The notes under the pieces are model-generated. The model had not been told where the DNA came from, did no database searches, and saw nothing but the letters and a program-made list of their open reading frames with translations. Of a stretch of 64,000 bases of DNA, positions 34,234 through 45,260 are shown piece after piece. The translations under genes and the position numbers were made by a program. This DNA is from an uncultured Rikenellaceae bacterium (lineage in GTDB: Bacteria > Bacteroidota > Bacteroidia > Bacteroidales > Rikenellaceae), in NCBI GenBank assembly GCA_947038405.1, contig CAMQVY010000004.1:33804-97803 (forward strand), written 5' to 3'. Each line of letters opens with the position of its first letter. Position 1 is the stretch's first letter.

Positions 34234-35253
34234 TTAAGCTAACTTCTCTTTTTTCATTGCAGCTGCTTGGCATACAGTAATTGCAACTAATCCAATGATA
34301 TCCTCAACAGAACATCCTCTTGACAAGTCGTTAATTGGAGCAGCCATACCTTGTAATACAGGACCGATAGCCTCTGCACGAGCAACTCTCTGTACAAGTT
34401 TGTATGCAATATTACCAACCTCTAGTGTTGGGAATACTAAAACGTTTGCACGTCCTGCGATTTCACTACCTGGAGCTTTTTTAGCACCAAGTCCTGGAAC
34501 GATTGCAGCGTCAGCTTGAAGTTCACCATCGATAAGCATATCTGGAGCCATCTCCTTAGCCAATCTAGTAGCCTCAACAACTTTGTCTACCATTTCATGT
34601 TTTGCAGATCCCTTTGTAGAGAAACTCAACATTGCAATTCTAGGCTCAAAACCAGCAATTGCTCTTGTTGTACGTCCAGTCATAACCGCAATCTCAGCAA
34701 GCTCAGAAGCAGTAGGATTTGGGTGTACTGCACAGTCAGCAAATACCATCATACCCTCTTCACCAAATAGGTTATCTGGGAATATCATAATAAATGCACC
34801 AGACACAACACTAACACCTTTAAGTGTCTTTACATATTGGAATGCAGGGCGTAAAACATCACCCGTAGTATTAACAGCACCAGCTACCTCTCCATCAGCA
34901 TCTCCAGCCTTAACCATAATAGCGGCAAGATACAATGGGTTTAGCAACTGCTTTGCAGCTACTTCGCGAGTAACACCTTTACTTCCACGAATCTGTACCA
35001 TCAAGTCAATATACTCCTCTAACTTAGGGTTATTTGCAGGATCAACAATATACGCTTGATCTATGTGGAACAAATACATGTCGTTTGCCAAACTAATAAT
35101 TTCACTAGCATTACCAATAAGAATAACATCAGCTATTCCCTCTTTGATAATTTCATTTGCCGCACGTAGTGTTCTCTCTTCTGTACCTTCTGGAAGAACA
35201 ATACGCTGTTTAGACGAACGTGCATTCTCCTTGATTTGTTCAATAAAACTCAT
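34234..35253 (-). CDS. pta: phosphate acetyltransferase Pta
   Basis: Converts acetyl-CoA and phosphate to acetyl phosphate for AckA. Single-domain PTA of 339 aa, lacking the N-terminal regulatory domain of the long enterobacterial form. Motifs: IVLPEGTEERTLRAANEII, GAVNTTGDVLRPAFQYVKT, FADCAVHPNPTASELAEIA, MLSFSTKGSAKHEMV, DGELQADAAIVP, and NVLVFPTLEVGNIAYKLVQR. It is followed by ackA and preceded by crcB on the same strand. Confidence 0.96.
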   Translation of the reverse strand: MSFIEQIKENARSSKQRIVLPEGTEERTLRAANEIIKEGIADVILIGNASEIISLANDMYLFHIDQAYIVDPANNPKLEEYIDLMVQIRGSKGVTREVAAKQLLNPLYLAAIMVKAGDADGEVAGAVNTTGDVLRPAFQYVKTLKGVSVVSGAFIMIFPDNLFGEEGMMVFADCAVHPNPTASELAEIAVMTGRTTRAIAGFEPRIAMLSFSTKGSAKHEMVDKVVEATRLAKEMAPDMLIDGELQADAAIVPGLGAKKAPGSEIAGRANVLVFPTLEVGNIAYKLVQRVARAEAIGPVLQGMAAPINDLSRGCSVEDIIGLVAITVCQAAAMKKEKLA

Positions 35254-35281
35254 ATCTTTTAATTTTAATAAATTTCAAACT

Positions 35282-35656
35282 CTATTTTAAAATATATTTC
35301 TCCCCAATCCAAAAGCCTAGTGCGGTAACTAATACACATACCACTAGTGAGACTAACACATATAATAATACATTGCGCCACTCCCCTAATTTAAACATAT
35401 CTACCACCTCTAGTGATAGAGTTGAGAATGTTGTAAAACCGCCACAAAACCCAACAACTACCATAAAATATATTGCATTGTTAGACATTACAGAAGCTAA
35501 AATTCCTATTAAAAATGACCCAATGACATTTACCGTCAACGTACCTAATGGAATGAATGATTGCGGTAGTAACGCAAGTACAGACGTAGATACAAGAAAC
35601 CTAAGAGCACTTCCAAAAAAGCCTCCTAGACCAACAAGTAAAACCTCTCTAACCAT
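35282..35656 (-). CDS. crcB: fluoride channel CrcB/FluC
   Basis: Dual-topology small membrane protein exporting fluoride. Four hydrophobic helices in about 124 aa. Family motifs are VGLGGFFGSALRF near the N-terminus, TLTVNVIGSFLIGI (conserved Asn) and GFCGGFTTFSTLSLE (the FTTFST motif with the pore phenylalanines). Start placed at the ATG at 35656 instead of the TTG two codons earlier, since the family begins at this Met. A promoter box lies 24 bp upstream, leaving no room for a fluoride riboswitch. The gene is 28 bases ahead of pta and is probably co-transcribed with pta-ackA. Confidence 0.93.
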   Translation of the reverse strand: MVREVLLVGLGGFFGSALRFLVSTSVLALLPQSFIPLGTLTVNVIGSFLIGILASVMSNNAIYFMVVVGFCGGFTTFSTLSLEVVDMFKLGEWRNVLLYVLVSLVVCVLVTALGFWIGEKYILK

Positions 35657-35679
35657 AATCAAACAGTAATTTAATAGTG

Positions 35680-35687
35680 CAAAGGTA
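35680..35687 (-). promoter_or_regulatory. -7 promoter box of the crcB-pta-ackA unit
   Basis: TACCTTTG on the minus strand. No clear TTG is found 19-21 bp upstream. Predicted leader of about 18 nt. Confidence 0.5.
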
Positions 35688-35750
35688 TAATTTTTTTCAG
35701 TTATTACGATTAATTAAAAGATAACTTTTAAGCAATTAGGGTAAATATGG

Positions 35751-36437
35751 TTACAAATCCTCAAATTTATACCCAACTCCCTTTATCGTAACAATATGAT
35801 CTTCGCCAATTTTCTCTCTAAGTTTTCTAATATGTACATCAATAGTTCTATCACCAACAATCACGTCCGATCCCCAAACACTTGCAAAAATCTCCTCTCT
35901 TGAGAATACCTTCTGTGGTTTTGAGTAAAGTAGAGATAGTAGATTAAACTCCTTACGAGGCAAAACAATCTCTTGCGTACCTTTGACAACTAAATATCGC
36001 TCTCTATCTATCTTCAGAGATCTATGGTTATTATCCTCAATCTCTGCCATCTGTTCATTTATACTTTCAGTTCTCTTCAACAACGCTTTTATCCTACTCA
36101 CCAAAACTTTCACTCTAATTGGCTTTGTAATATAGTCATCAGCACCAGCATCAAACCCAGCAATTTGCGAATAATCTTCTCCCCTTGCAGTTAAAAATGC
36201 AACGATTGTATTTTGCAATGATTGATGTGTACGAATCCTCTGACAAGTCTCAATCCCATCCATCTCAGGCATCATCACATCAAGTAGAATTAAATGCGGT
36301 ATTACAGTCAACGCCTTTTCGACAGCCTCACGACCATTAATAGCAGTATGTACCTCATAACCCTCTTTCAATAAGTTATAACTTACAAACTCTAGGATGT
36401 CTAATTCGTCATCTACTAGTAAAATACGATAATTCAT
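35751..36437 (-). CDS. OmpR/PhoB family DNA-binding response regulator
   Basis: Two-domain regulator of 228 aa. Receiver domain (1-120) with the acidic pocket VDDE at residues 8-11, phosphoacceptor Asp53 in LLDVMMPEMDG, Thr in FLTARGE and Lys in DDYITKPIR. Winged-helix domain (about 130-227) with LPRKEFNLLSLLYSKPQKVFSREEIFASVWG and DRTIDVHIRKLREKIG ending in IKGVGYKFEDL. No histidine kinase gene is adjacent on either side, so within this window it is an orphan. Its upstream region carries the motif also found at the DUF1573 gene at 12.1 kb. Confidence 0.92.
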   Translation of the reverse strand: MNYRILLVDDELDILEFVSYNLLKEGYEVHTAINGREAVEKALTVIPHLILLDVMMPEMDGIETCQRIRTHQSLQNTIVAFLTARGEDYSQIAGFDAGADDYITKPIRVKVLVSRIKALLKRTESINEQMAEIEDNNHRSLKIDRERYLVVKGTQEIVLPRKEFNLLSLLYSKPQKVFSREEIFASVWGSDVIVGDRTIDVHIRKLREKIGEDHIVTIKGVGYKFEDL

Positions 36438-36531
36438 AATACACTTTCTTATATTGGTTTCTCTTTGAATCTACTAAGGTAGTGATTTAATTGTTAAATT
36501 CCGACAATACACATAATAAAAGGTAACTTTT

Positions 36532-36549
36532 CAATGAAGTTTAACGAAA
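36532..36549 (-). promoter_or_regulatory. conserved motif CAANGAAGTTTAACGAAA upstream of the response regulator
   Basis: Plus-strand CAA (36532-36534, the minus-strand -33 TTG) followed after one base by GAAGTTTAACGAAA (36536-36549). It is identical in sequence and spacing to 12168-12185. The -7 element here (GTGTATTG) is weak, which would suit an activated promoter. Confidence 0.5.
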
Positions 36550-36584
36550 CTTGGTCTCTTCCATTAGTTTACGATAATATCTGC

Positions 36585-36614
36585 TTGGTTAATAAAAAAA
36601 ATGAGTTACATTTG
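36585..36614 (+). promoter_or_regulatory. promoter of the DUF349 gene
   Basis: TTG (36585-36587), 19-bp spacer, -7 TACATTTG (36607-36614), 46 bp before the start codon. Confidence 0.75.
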
Positions 36615-36660
36615 TCTTCTGTATCCCTTGCTTAATTGCGAGGCTTAAAATTTTTATGAG

Positions 36661-40277
<3,617 letters not shown>

Positions 40278-40289
40278 AAAATTTGTCTC

Positions 40290-40330
40290 CTGCAATTACG
40301 CAGTGCTGCTCACATAGGGCAGTTTACTGC
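40290..40330 (+). repeat. dispersed two-hairpin intergenic repeat, copy 8 (orientation A)
   Basis: CTGCAATTACGCAG (a diverged first hairpin) followed by GCTC-ACATA-GGGC and AGTTTACTGC. It lies between pyrG and yidC. Confidence 0.75.
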
Positions 40331-40381
40331 GCTATGCAAACTAAAGGTAACAGATAAAAACAAAAATATTAAACAGAAATA

Positions 40382-42259
40382 ATGGATAAACAGACATTAA
40401 CGGGGTTGATCATAATGGGAGCCATTCTCTTTGGCTTTACATGGTACAATTCTGGACAACAAAGAGAAGCCGCAATTCTGAAAGCGAAAGCTGACTCAAT
40501 TGAGATGGTTCGTTCAGCAAAGGAGTTAGCAAACTCTAATATTGGACGTAAAGAGAGCTCAATCACCTCAATAAATGATAACAATCCAGCTACAGCAGAC
40601 TCTACGTTAGCTAAAAGCATTGGATCAAGTCTTGTTGCAGCGACGCATGGTGAGGTTAAAACCTATAGCATTGAGAATGATTTGATGACGATTACGTTCT
40701 CAAATAAAGGGGCAAAAATTGAAAACGTAGTTTTAAAAGATTACAAGAAATACAATGGCGATCCACTTTCAATGTTCTCTGAAGGTTCATCAAGGTTCAA
40801 TCTTGAGCTATTTATCAAGCAGAATTTCAGTGATGCACAGATAGATAGTGAAAACTTCTACTTTTCGTGTGATGCACCAGCTACTAGCACTATTAGCGGA
40901 GATCAGCAGCAGATGTCACTTAAGCTACATGTAGATTCGACAGCATATATCGAGTACCTATACACGATATACAAAGATAACTACATGATTGATTTTGATG
41001 TTAACTTTGTTGGAATGTCAAACATTCTATCTAATCAAAGTAATGTTTCGATTAATTGGGGAAGTATCTCTCCACAGAATGAAAAAGGTTTTGAGAATGA
41101 GAATAACTACACAACTGCAGCATATATGTTTCCTGACTCAAAAACACTTGAGGAGTTAGCTATATCTAAAGGAAGTGAGAGTGAAGAGATTGACACTAAA
41201 GTTAACTGGGTTGCATTTAAACAACAATTCTTCTCATCTATATTTGTTGCAAAGGATGACTTCCAAAGCACTACTATCCAATACAGCCCATCTTCAACCG
41301 TAGGGAATATCAAGAGCTTTGATGCTACAATGACAATTCCATTTAATGCACAAGAGACATCATATAATTTCCAATACTACTTTGGACCAAATAAATACCC
41401 TACTCTTGAGAGTTATGACCTTGGTTTCGAGAAGTTAATTCCACTTGGATGGGGAATTTTTGGATGGATCAATAGATGGTTAATTATACCTGTATTTGAT
41501 TTCCTAGGAAAACATATACTAAACTATGGTATCATTATCTTGATTCTGACAATCTTTATTAAGGTTCTTATTGCACCATTGACATATAAATCATATTTGT
41601 CATCAGCAAAAATGCGTCTTTTGAAGCCAGACATAGATAAGCTTACAGAGAAATTCCCAAAGAAAGAGGATGCAATTAAGAAACAACAAGCAGTTATGGA
41701 GCTGTATCGTAATGCAGGAGTTAGCCCTATGGGTGGTTGTCTACCGATGCTTATTCAGTTCCCTGTATTGATTGCAATGTTCCGTTTTTTCCCGTCATCA
41801 ATCGAACTTAGGGGTGAGAAGTTTTTATGGGCAGAGGATTTATCTTCATATGATAGTATCTTTAACCTACCTTTCGATATCCCATTTTACGGAGACCATG
41901 TCAGTTTATTTACAATATTGATGGCAGTTTCAGTATACATCTCTTCGAGAATAAGCTATGCTCAAACAGCTCAAAGTGCGCCTCAAATGGCAGGAATGAA
42001 GTTTATGATGTTGTATATGATGCCAGCAATGTTACTATTGTGGTTTAACAACTACTCTAGTGGATTGAGTTACTACTATCTAGTATCTAATATCATTACT
42101 ATTGGTCAAACATACGCATTTAGATACGCTGTTGATGATAACAAACTTCATTCTCAGATGAAAAACAATGCTAAGAAGCCTAAGAAAAAGAGTAAATGGC
42201 AAACTAAGTATGATGATATGATTAAAATTCAGCAACAACAAGCTAAAGGTAAGAAGTAG
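40382..42259 (+). CDS. yidC: membrane protein insertase YidC
   Basis: Inserts proteins into the inner membrane. TM1 is LTGLIIMGAILFGFTWY (residues about 5-21). The large periplasmic beta-sandwich domain covers about 80-345. The conserved 60KD_IMP core begins at WGIFGWINRWLIIPVFDFLGKHILNYGIIILILTIFIKVLIAPLTYKSYLSSAKMR, with further helices GGCLPMLIQFPVLIAMFRFFPSS, FTILMAVSVYISSRISYAQ and FMMLYMMPAMLLLWFNNYSSGLSYYYLVSN. The Lys-rich cytoplasmic tail (KNNAKKPKKKSKW) is typical. Length 625 aa matches Bacteroidota YidC. Confidence 0.96.
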   Translation: MDKQTLTGLIIMGAILFGFTWYNSGQQREAAILKAKADSIEMVRSAKELANSNIGRKESSITSINDNNPATADSTLAKSIGSSLVAATHGEVKTYSIENDLMTITFSNKGAKIENVVLKDYKKYNGDPLSMFSEGSSRFNLELFIKQNFSDAQIDSENFYFSCDAPATSTISGDQQQMSLKLHVDSTAYIEYLYTIYKDNYMIDFDVNFVGMSNILSNQSNVSINWGSISPQNEKGFENENNYTTAAYMFPDSKTLEELAISKGSESEEIDTKVNWVAFKQQFFSSIFVAKDDFQSTTIQYSPSSTVGNIKSFDATMTIPFNAQETSYNFQYYFGPNKYPTLESYDLGFEKLIPLGWGIFGWINRWLIIPVFDFLGKHILNYGIIILILTIFIKVLIAPLTYKSYLSSAKMRLLKPDIDKLTEKFPKKEDAIKKQQAVMELYRNAGVSPMGGCLPMLIQFPVLIAMFRFFPSSIELRGEKFLWAEDLSSYDSIFNLPFDIPFYGDHVSLFTILMAVSVYISSRISYAQTAQSAPQMAGMKFMMLYMMPAMLLLWFNNYSSGLSYYYLVSNIITIGQTYAFRYAVDDNKLHSQMKNNAKKPKKKSKWQTKYDDMIKIQQQQAKGKK

Positions 42260-42278
42260 TACCTAAAGCATATAATAT

Positions 42279-42326
42279 AAAAAGAGATGGGATTTAACTG
42301 TAAAAGTTAAATCCCATCTCTTTTAT
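42279..42326. terminator. bidirectional terminator between yidC and tsaE
   Basis: Long perfect stem AAAAGAGATGGGATTTAACT / AGTTAAATCCCATCTCTTTT around a short GTAAA-type loop, with convergent genes on either side. Confidence 0.92.
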
Positions 42327-42391
42327 TTACGATTCAATGTGCTAGTAAAACTAGACATCATAATATTTTTGACACTAAAGGTAGCCTTCTA

Positions 42392-42811
42392 CTACGATAT
42401 TTTAATTACTCTTTCGTTGTTGTCTTGAGTTAATTCTATCGTTACGTGAAGGGTATCTTCAGGCATAAGTTCAGCAATCTTCTCTGGCCACTCAACAAAA
42501 CACAAATCACCACTAAAGAAATACTCCTCATACCCAAAGTCATAAGCCTCTTCAACTTTTTCAATACGATAGAAGTCAAAGTGATAAATTCGGCTGTCAT
42601 CAGCAGTGTTATACTGATTAACAATTGCAAATGTGGGACTAGTTACATTATCTACAACCCCCATCTGTGCGGCAATCTCTTTAATAAGAGTAGTCTTTCC
42701 AGCCCCCATAGATCCATGCAGAGCAATGATTGTGTGTCCGTTCAGACTCTTAATTAATTCACTTGCAGCTCTAGGTAGATCTTCTAAATTTTTTACATTG
42801 ATAATCTTCAT
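42392..42811 (-). CDS. tsaE: tRNA threonylcarbamoyladenosine biosynthesis ATPase TsaE
   Basis: Small ATPase needed for the TsaBDE complex that makes t6A37 in tRNA. Walker A is HGSMGAGKTTLIKEI (Lys39); TSPTFAIVNQY (switch region) and IYHFDFYRIEKVEEAYDFGYEEYFF follow; the CFVEWPEKIAELMPEDTLHVTIE segment ends the family core. Length of 139 aa is typical. Its start lies 14 bases after porX, indicating a porX-tsaE transcript. Confidence 0.95.
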   Translation of the reverse strand: MKIINVKNLEDLPRAASELIKSLNGHTIIALHGSMGAGKTTLIKEIAAQMGVVDNVTSPTFAIVNQYNTADDSRIYHFDFYRIEKVEEAYDFGYEEYFFSGDLCFVEWPEKIAELMPEDTLHVTIELTQDNNERVIKIS

Positions 42812-42825
42812 AATAAATTATGGTA

Positions 42826-44382
42826 CTATTTTTTTGGTTTTAACACTATAAATGGAACCATCATCTCCTCCATTGATATACCTCCATGCTGGAATGTATC
42901 TTTATAGTATCTTATAATCTGATTTGTATTGTTTGGATATACGAACATATCTCTATTGTAAGCAAAAATATATGTTGATGTAAGGTTACTTGATGGAAGT
43001 TGAGCCAACTCAGGTTTCGTAATCTCAAACACCTCTTTAGAGTTATAACTAAGATTTCGCCCCGTTTTGTAGCGCAAGTTTGCAGATGTCTCTCTATCTC
43101 CAATCACCTTCACAGGATTATCAACTTTGATAGTTCCATGGTCAGACGTAATTATTACAGTGTGTCCCTTCTCAGATAGAAGTTTTAATATAGCAAATAT
43201 ATCCGAGTGCTCAAACCAAGATTTAGTTAAAGATCTAAATGCAGCCTCCCCCTCAGTTAACTCTCTAATAACCTCCGTTTCGGTTCTGGCATGAGAAAGA
43301 ATATCAAGAAAGTTATAGACAATCACAGAGAAGTCAGCATCATATATTCTCTTTATATTATCGAGAAGTCGACGCCCAGCCTCTGGTCTAACAATTTTAT
43401 CAAATGTCATTTTTTGCTGTTTCCCAGATCTCTGTAAAAGACGCTCTAAGAAGTACTCTTCATATTGATTTTTACCACCCTCTTCATTATCATTCAACCA
43501 TTGATCGGGCATAATCTTATCAATTGCCAATGGCATTAGTCCCGCAAATATTGCATTTCTAGCGTACTGCGTTGCAGTTGGTAGTATACTACAATATAAA
43601 TCCTCCTGAACAATATCAAAAAGTCCCTGCAATAGAGAGTTCACACTACGCCACTGGTCATACCTAAAGTTATCAATTAATATAAGTGTAGTTTTATTCC
43701 CCTCGTCAACCACAGGGAATACCAGATCTTTCATTATAGTATGAGACATATTTGGACTATCTTCATCTCTACTGTTTATCCAATCCAGATAATTGCGGCG
43801 CAGAAACTTAGCATACTCATTATTTGCCTCATTCTTCTGATACTCCAATATCTCCTTAATCCCCTCATCACTAGATGAAGTAAGTTCAACTTCCCAAGTA
43901 ACAAGTTTTTTATATATGTTACACCAATCAGCAAAAGTCTGAGCATCGAAGAAAGAGTTTGCAATTTTACCGAACTCCGCTCTATAATCAGCCGTAGATT
44001 GTTCCGTAACTAACTGTTGTGAGTGCACATTCTTCTTAATAGATAGAAGAATTTGATTTGGGTTAACGGGTTTAATAATATAATCAGCAATTTTAGAACC
44101 TACCGCCTTATTCATTATATTCTCCTCTTCACTCTTTGTAACCATGACTATAGGTACAGTTGGTCTAATCTCTTTGAGTTTAGGCAAAGTCTCTAATCCC
44201 GTCATCCCTGGCATCATCTCATCTAATATAATTAGATCATATGGATTCTCCTCCAACATCTCTATTGCGTCGTATCCATTGTTACACGTCTCGACAAAAT
44301 AACCCTTTGACTGAAGAAATAAAATATGTGGTTTTAACAGATCAATTTCATCATCGATCCAAAGTATTTTAGTTGTATTCAT
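42826..44382 (-). CDS. porX: response regulator with PglZ (alkaline phosphatase superfamily) domain, PorX-like
   Basis: 518-residue PorX-type protein. Receiver domain (1-120) with IDDE at 9-12 and phosphoacceptor Asp54 in LIILDEMMPGMTG, then Lys in VTKSEEEN. After a helical linker comes the PglZ domain (about 205-515): TLILIDNFRYDQW, SILPTATQYARNAIFAGLMP, VIVYNFLDILSHAR, and VIITSDHGTIKV, which hold the metal-binding Asp/Thr/His residues of the phosphatase superfamily. In Porphyromonas gingivalis PorX regulates the type IX secretion system and acts as an oligonucleotide phosphodiesterase. No T9SS structural gene lies in this window. Confidence 0.93.
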   Translation of the reverse strand: MNTTKILWIDDEIDLLKPHILFLQSKGYFVETCNNGYDAIEMLEENPYDLIILDEMMPGMTGLETLPKLKEIRPTVPIVMVTKSEEENIMNKAVGSKIADYIIKPVNPNQILLSIKKNVHSQQLVTEQSTADYRAEFGKIANSFFDAQTFADWCNIYKKLVTWEVELTSSSDEGIKEILEYQKNEANNEYAKFLRRNYLDWINSRDEDSPNMSHTIMKDLVFPVVDEGNKTTLILIDNFRYDQWRSVNSLLQGLFDIVQEDLYCSILPTATQYARNAIFAGLMPLAIDKIMPDQWLNDNEEGGKNQYEEYFLERLLQRSGKQQKMTFDKIVRPEAGRRLLDNIKRIYDADFSVIVYNFLDILSHARTETEVIRELTEGEAAFRSLTKSWFEHSDIFAILKLLSEKGHTVIITSDHGTIKVDNPVKVIGDRETSANLRYKTGRNLSYNSKEVFEITKPELAQLPSSNLTSTYIFAYNRDMFVYPNNTNQIIRYYKDTFQHGGISMEEMMVPFIVLKPKK

Positions 44383-44407
44383 AATTTATTTAATTTTAGT
44401 CCATCAA

Positions 44408-44437
44408 CAAAGATAACATTACTAGTTACAATTACAA
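44408..44437 (-). promoter_or_regulatory. porX promoter
   Basis: Minus strand: -33 TTG (44437-44435), 19-bp spacer, -7 TATCTTTG (44415-44408); predicted leader near 20 nt. The rest of the 334-bp gap up to the HU gene shows no gene. Confidence 0.8.
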
Positions 44438-44629
44438 TGCAAAAAAATATAATTTATTGTGTCGCTATTCAATAATATATATATGCTAATACTATCATAA
44501 TTTAGGCCATAGTAGATCAAATAAAAAGAGTTATTCCATTTATTTAGGTCATAACAAGCTAATTGTATGCAACTTAATGTATCTTTTTCACTAAAAAGAG
44601 TTAAAAGATAAAAAAAACATAGATCTAAC

Positions 44630-44661
44630 TTGTAAATTTAATAAATAAAGTCGTATATTTG
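44630..44661 (+). promoter_or_regulatory. promoter of the HU gene
   Basis: TTG (44630-44632), 21-bp spacer, -7 TATATTTG (44654-44661), 55 bp before the start. Confidence 0.7.
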
Positions 44662-44716
44662 TACTCCGAATTTTAGGAAGAATAACGTGATAATAAATTA
44701 AACTATACTATTAGAT

Positions 44717-45001
44717 ATGACTAAGGCAGATGTCGTGAATGAGATTGCAAAAAGCACTGGAGTTGAAAAGGCTCAAGTACAGCAAATTGTTGAATCTTTT
44801 ATGGAGTGCGTAAAGGACTCGATGACAGCACAAAACAATGTTTACCTTCGAGGATTTGGTAGTTTCATTATCAAGGAAAGAGCTCAAAAGGTTGCACGTA
44901 ATATATCAAAAAATACAACAATCACTATCCCCGCTCATAATATTCCTGCATTTAAGCCAGCTAAGAGCTTTGCAACGAAAGTAAAAGGCGGCACTAAGTA
45001 A
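44717..45001 (+). CDS. HU family DNA-binding protein
   Basis: 94-residue nucleoid protein. The start MTKADVVNEIAKSTGVEKAQVQQIVESFMECVKDSM forms the helical dimerisation part. VYLRGFGSFIIKERAQKVARNISKNTTITIPAHNIPAFKPAKSFATKV carries the GFGSF turn and the DNA-binding arm with its tip proline (IPAH instead of IPA-x). This is the standard HU/IHF length. It lies 29 bases before the 30-residue ribosomal-type gene and may be co-transcribed with it. Confidence 0.94.
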   Translation: MTKADVVNEIAKSTGVEKAQVQQIVESFMECVKDSMTAQNNVYLRGFGSFIIKERAQKVARNISKNTTITIPAHNIPAFKPAKSFATKVKGGTK

Positions 45002-45030
45002 ATTTCACTAAACATTTAAACTTTAAAGCT

Positions 45031-45123
45031 ATGCCAAGCGGAAAAAAAAGAAAGGGACATAAAATGTCTACGCACAAAAGGAAAAAACGTCTAAGAAAGA
45101 ATAGACATAAGAAGAAGAAATAG
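45031..45123 (+). CDS. AURKAIP1/COX24 domain-containing 30-aa basic protein (mS38-like)
   Basis: Tiny gene of 30 codons. The product starts MPSGKKRKGHKMSTHKRKKR and ends with NRHKKKK. More than half its residues are Lys, Arg or His. It matches the short Bacteroidota proteins related to the mitochondrial ribosomal protein mS38 (AURKAIP1/COX24 motif, KRKKRLRKNRHK), so it is probably a component of the small ribosomal subunit. It lies between HU and rng, the usual place for it in this phylum as I remember it. The gene is too short for most ORF callers. Confidence 0.88.
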   Translation: MPSGKKRKGHKMSTHKRKKRLRKNRHKKKK

Positions 45124-45156
45124 GTAGCCTACTTTAAAAAGAAAAGCCTAAATCAT

Positions 45157-45188
45157 AAACCTAAAGAACCTCTTGGCTCTTTAGGTTT
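45157..45188 (+). terminator. hairpin after the 30-aa gene (terminator or RNA processing site)
   Basis: Perfect 11-bp stem AAACCTAAAGA / TCTTTAGGTTT with a 10-nt loop. No T run follows, so termination is uncertain. Confidence 0.5.
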
Positions 45189-45260
45189 ACTTGCTTTAGG
45201 GAGTTATGTGTTACTCTTATTCCTGTAAGTATATTGTACTTTTAAATTGAAATACTCAGA

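Noticed and set aside
34583..35059. 158-residue open frame antisense to pta
   Set aside because: Shadow of the pta coding frame; low-complexity Ser/Ala/Pro composition and no promoter.
35657..35750. Possible fluoride riboswitch before crcB
   Set aside because: The promoter box at 35680-35687 leaves only about 18 nt of leader, too short for the motif.
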